Origin: Karalla daura
Lineage: Eukaryota; Chordata; Actinopteri; Chaetodontiformes; Leiognathidae
NCBI GenBank assembly: GCA_029224185.1
Contig: CM055190.1
Span: 17,134,015-17,198,014 of the forward strand
DNA: 64,000 nt
Direction of reading: 5' to 3'
Made by a program: the position numbers and the translations under genes. This document shows positions 59,901 to 64,000 of this stretch, one piece after another. The number at the start of each line of letters is the position of its first letter. Positions within the stretch are counted from its first letter, which is position 1. The notes below the pieces were generated by a model that was not told the origin of the DNA, did no database searches, and saw only the letters and a program-made list of their open reading frames with translations.

Positions 59901-62194
59901 TGTCGCTTTAGAGGAGTGCGAAACAACAGCGAGCATGACGTCGGGCTCGCGCTGAGGTGCCACCAGTCTTGCGATCTGCGCGAGTCTGAAGTTTGGGGGA
60001 GGGGTCGTGATGGAGGTTGACACTCTTGTCAAAGGATGTGGGCGGGTCTGACGGTGATGAGGCAGAACGTCTGCCATCTGAGGGTGAGTGTTAAGGGGCT
60101 TCGAGTTGAGGTGAGGGTTGATGGGAGACAGGAATGAAATGGGAGACAGAGATGAAGAAAACTGGGTATCCCACCTGTTTGTAAAGCATTGTCCCTCTCA
60201 CTGTCTTGATGTAATCTCACATCTTGTCTTGGTGGTGGTACTGGTGGTGGGATGGAGGTAGTATAACACACAGCCCTTTATACATGTTTGGCTTTGAAAT
60301 GCTAATCCCACAAGCAAATGTCTTGTCTCATTTAAAGCCACTGTGCCACTTCCCAGGTGGGTGTATGACAGAGTACCTTGAGGGACCCCCTCTAATGATG
60401 GTAATGCCCCCACCCTCGTACCCACCGCCACCTCTCCACAGTAAATATTGAAGGGAGGGACGACATTTTCCCACATGTTTTGGTAGAAAGTAAACTGTGT
60501 GAGAGCAGGTATGTATGACCTTCCAGTGTCCTGCTTTCAGGGAACAATGTCTCCCCAGGCTCTGAGGGTCTTTGCTCGGCTTTGAAACACCTTTCCTAGG
60601 GGCCTTACGCCTGCAATATCATTGTAATCTTATAAATCACCTCTCAAAACATAGTTTTGCCAGCAGGCCCGTACAGTGTGTACAGGGAAAACACTCTAAA
60701 GTGACTGTGATTTACCTGATGGTCGAGTTTCATTTTTGAAGACTGGATAATGGTTAAAATGTATTTTACTAACATTAATTACACCAAAGTTGTTGTTCAC
60801 GGGCAGATAGTGTGATAATTGAACATTCTGGATAATATGGAAGCATCACTGGATGGATGGATGTAAATAGAAATTGACCTGCACTTTGTGCGTGCACCAC
60901 GTAAGCCTGCTTGCATATGATCACTCATGCAGGTGTGTGATGCAGAGTGTAAATTGTGTTGCCTCGCGTTGGCAGAGGGCTGAGGGCGCCGGTTTTCCTG
61001 GTTGATGTGTGAGGAGGCTGGGAAAGGTAAACAGAGGACCACAGTGCGGGATCAATCCCACTCTCATCAGCTCCCACCGCAGGGCTCCGGCCTGGAAATT
61101 GATTGGACCTGCTCAGGGAATACCGTGAAGGTGTCGGAGCGAAAAAAGAAAAAAAAAAAAAACAGAGACCGTGCCTCGTTAAGTGAGGGGGAAAAAAAGG
61201 GTCTGCTGGTCTTCAGCTGTGGCGTTACCACGGTGGGCGGCTGTGACCGCTCGCCTAATGTGGGGCTAATGTTTAGTTAGTGTGTCCATCACCTGGAGAG
61301 ATGACAGTGACTGCCGCAGGGGAGCCACTAGCTCCCCTCTCGCTCCCCTCTCGCTCCCCTATGCCATCTCAGAGAAAAAAACTAGCTCTAACAACCGCTC
61401 TCTCTTTCACACAGACTTTCGATCTGTCTGCCTGGATGGGTGGCATTTAGTCAGAGTTCCCCTCTTGGTAACTCTCAGCTGGGTGGCCAGACTCCAAATG
61501 CCACGTAGCTGGCACTCCTCAGCAGCTTCAGATGGCCTGCTTTGTGGCTGCCACTGGCCTGCCCAGTGGGGGACAGGCAGCCATGTCAGCTCAAAGTGGA
61601 GACACAGGTTGGTTTCTTCTCACTAAAGGACAGGCAGACAATCAGAGGGATGGAAGGAGGGACTGACAGAGAGAAAAGGACGTCCTATATCGGCGTTCGG
61701 TGGCTTTGTTGTGTGTTTGAGCTGTAGTGATCGAAGGGGAGTGGATTTGGAGAGTGTTGAAGGGACCATAAAAGATGACATTTCTTTGAAGGGTGGGTTG
61801 TATGGAGTGACTGAGGGGCTGCTGAGCAGTGCCACTGGCTGCGTATTCTCCCTGACATGCCCCAGTCCTTGCATGTCATCCCTGCTGTGATCAGAGCCTT
61901 TTGGAAGCAAATGGCAGGATGATTCTGTGCACAACAGCTTCTACCCAAGGCAAACCTCACTTGACTTGTTGGTGCAAATAAGGATTTTCCTTTGTTTTTA
62001 CTGGCTCGGGGTGCTGGATTGAAGGTGACTCGTTTCAGACAGCACTGACCACTTGAACAAGTCAGCAACTGCAGCACAGAATCAGTGCTCACACTTTTTT
62101 TTTACTGCATTTTCTTTTTTAGTGACTTTCAAAACTGCAGTGTGTCATAACCTGTCCAGAAGTAGTTCCTAAAACATATTTCCTAGCCTATTTC

Positions 62195-62230
62195 CAGCCG
62201 TATGCTTCTGGAATCAGAAGCATACAGCTG
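62195..62230. repeat. Inverted repeat, 16-bp arms with one mismatch, 4-base loop
   Basis: CAGC-C-GTATGCTTCTG (62195-62210), loop GAAT, then CAGAAGCATAC-A-GCTG (62215-62230). It would fold as a compact hairpin in intron 6 RNA. Confidence 0.93.
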
Positions 62231-63904
62231 TTTGGAGTGGCGGCACTTGAAAATGAAATCAAGTGAAAAAGATAAAGTGGATATGGGGGTTTTTGGCGAT
62301 CATTGCATTGCATTTATTAGTAAAAAAGTTAAAAGAATGTTTATCAAGAATGGAAAAACATAGAAAACATTTACAACATTGGAGAAGTAGGTTGTTACTG
62401 ATGCAAAGTGGGTATCCGCCAAACATCTCTGACTAGATATAAAATAGACTTTAAGAGACAAACCTTTTCCACACATTGCACAAAATCACACCCCCTCTTC
62501 TATGCTTTTTTTAATGTTTTTTTTATGACGAACCCTGAATTGAATCGGTTGGTGCCCTTTTGTTCCCGTGCAACTTGCACAGCGGTAAGAAGCGGTCGGG
62601 AAGCAGCGCCGGTAGATGCACACGCTCACGCTCGATGTCAACCCTTGGGACCGGAATTCACATCCCATATCATGTTTCAGGTCATTGACAGCATTGACTT
62701 TTCAATTTTTAAGACCTCAAATCCCAGATGTGCTTTTTCTTACCATCCTTCAAAAGTTACTGTGTCAGTACAAATTAGGCATATGTGTGTGTATCTTGAA
62801 GAGACAGATCAAAGGTCACATTTGAAGGCAACCCCCCCCCCCAAAAAAAAAGCATTGAACTCATAATATGTGTCATATCATTCAATATCATAAAAAAGGG
62901 AAATGGGATCATGGGATTTTTTGGATAGAACTTACCTGCTTAAACCTTGACAAGTGGGTTTGTAGCTCTACAAAGGGCCTGCTGTACTGTGAACAGCACA
63001 TTGGCTAATGTTCTGTTAGAAGAACAATAAACAAAATGGAGAACGAACAATAGCTCCCTCAGTCCCATTTGATATGTGGCGCCTTTGCTCGCAACTGCCT
63101 TTTGTGTTGTACGGTTGTCTGCGTCAAAACAAAATGCAAGCATGCATTGTTTTCGGGAAGATGATGCTTTGTAGGACGTTTTGGAGGAGGGCAACTCGCG
63201 GCGTCTCGCGTTTATGTTGGTGGCAATTGGGGCAATCTTTGACACGCACACGCGCTGGCGTCGGCAAATGTGTTCGCAGACGTTAACAAAGCCACTCACA
63301 CACTTATGTCGACTGGTACACGCAAGCACACTGCTGCACATGCAGATGCACAAACACACTCACATGCGCACGGAAAGACACACTTAGGAATAGATAGGCT
63401 ACACCTGGCTACGTGAGGCATCCTTGCGAGGATTAAATCAGCACTTCAAAAGAGCAGGAAACAAAAACACTCCCAGCGGAGGCGAGGGGAGCGGCTCGGC
63501 AGCCGAGACTGTCATCTCCAGACGGGGCGAGGGATTGGGAGAGAAGGGGAAGGAGGGAGGAGAGGAGGACTGAGGCGGAGTTTTCAGGTGTACTGGCTGG
63601 GAGGTGTGTGGAAGAGGCAAATACAGATAAATGTGTGTGGCCGCGCTGCGTGTCTGTCAAAGGCACGATTGTGCCTGCTGCGTGTGTCCGTAATGAAAAC
63701 ATCTCAGATTGTAACCCTTTGAAGGCCCCATAAAAAATATTTTATGCACTTGTTTCATTTGACAACATAAGAGCTTAAAAATGCCTACGGTAGAGAGAAC
63801 ATTTCCAGGGAATTTTTTTTCTTTCCATAACCAGGATCTTTAACAATTTGATATGAAAAGAAATAAAGTAAGAAAGAGAAATACCATTAATGATAATAAT
63901 GGTA

Positions 63905-64000
63905 TATTTAAAATATATGTATATTTAAAATATATTTAAAAACAATAACACTACATTGCAAATTATACATACATATGTATATATATGTACATGTGTGTAT
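63905..64000. repeat. TA-rich low-complexity end
   Basis: Repeated ATATTTAAAATATAT and TATATGTATA words to the window edge. Confidence 0.85.

Larger units (their letters stand above)
58415..64000 (+). other. fto: Start of fto intron 6, open at right edge
   Basis: I looked for the next exon, expected to encode a FEWLRQFW...TDWWCQPM-like segment, and found none. The interval holds a GT array, enhancer-like blocks at 59330-59590 and 59690-59900, poly-A near 61142-61162, a short 11-bp tandem unit (GCTCCCCTCTC) at 61331-61360, a long hairpin at 62195-62230, a small inverted repeat (ATACCATTA/TAATGGTAT) at 63881-63905, and a TA-rich end. Confidence 0.85.

Noticed and set aside
58415..64000. Search for fto exons 7-9
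   Set aside because: No segment encoding the expected Trp-rich exon 7 motif was found; 58696-58720 looks acceptor-like but reads into a stop.

Overview
The window is vertebrate nuclear DNA, almost certainly from a teleost fish and probably a percomorph. It has GT-AG introns, abundant (CA/GT)n, (CT)n and (GATA)n microsatellites, and degenerate copies of two interspersed repeats that I recall as common in teleosts. Almost every open frame is chance. The one protein-coding gene I can support is fto on the + strand, the Fe(II)/2-oxoglutarate-dependent RNA demethylase of the AlkB family (N6-methyladenine eraser).

Layout: positions 1 to about 27060 hold no recognisable exon. This stretch has microsatellites, several conserved-looking AT-rich blocks, three good inverted repeats and a diverged 815-bp-offset duplication. 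The fto promoter and first coding exon lie at about 27060-27413. Intron 1 (27414-48117, 20.7 kb) is the largest part of the gene. It carries many long, repeat-poor stretches with homeodomain- and POU-like motifs and a CpG-rich block at about 36.3-37.56 kb. Exons 2-6 are at 48118-48195, 48943-49972, 53234-53359, 57037-57116 and 58271-58414. Intron 6 runs off the right edge, so the last exons (three in human) lie outside the window.

The six exons join in consistent phase and give a 500-residue product up to the motif HNE in the C-terminal domain. All catalytic residues are present: iron ligands H361, D363 and H434, and 2-oxoglutarate-binding R443 and R449. The notable difference from mammals is about 130 extra residues in exon 3. 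Much of that insertion is an imperfect acidic decapeptide repeat, placed in what is a flexible loop in the human enzyme.

In jawed vertebrates fto normally lies head to head with rpgrip1l and upstream of irx3/irx5/irx6, and fto introns hold long-range enhancers for irx3/irx5. The conserved-looking noncoding blocks here fit that picture. However, I could not recognise any rpgrip1l exon in the 27 kb left of the promoter. The best leads are the exon 3 repeat insertion, a possible in-frame alternative first exon in the intron 1 CpG-rich block, and the promoter's ZNF143-type site beside a perfect inverted repeat. No RNA gene, CRISPR array or intact transposon was seen. Conservation claims are judgements from reading one sequence, not alignments.
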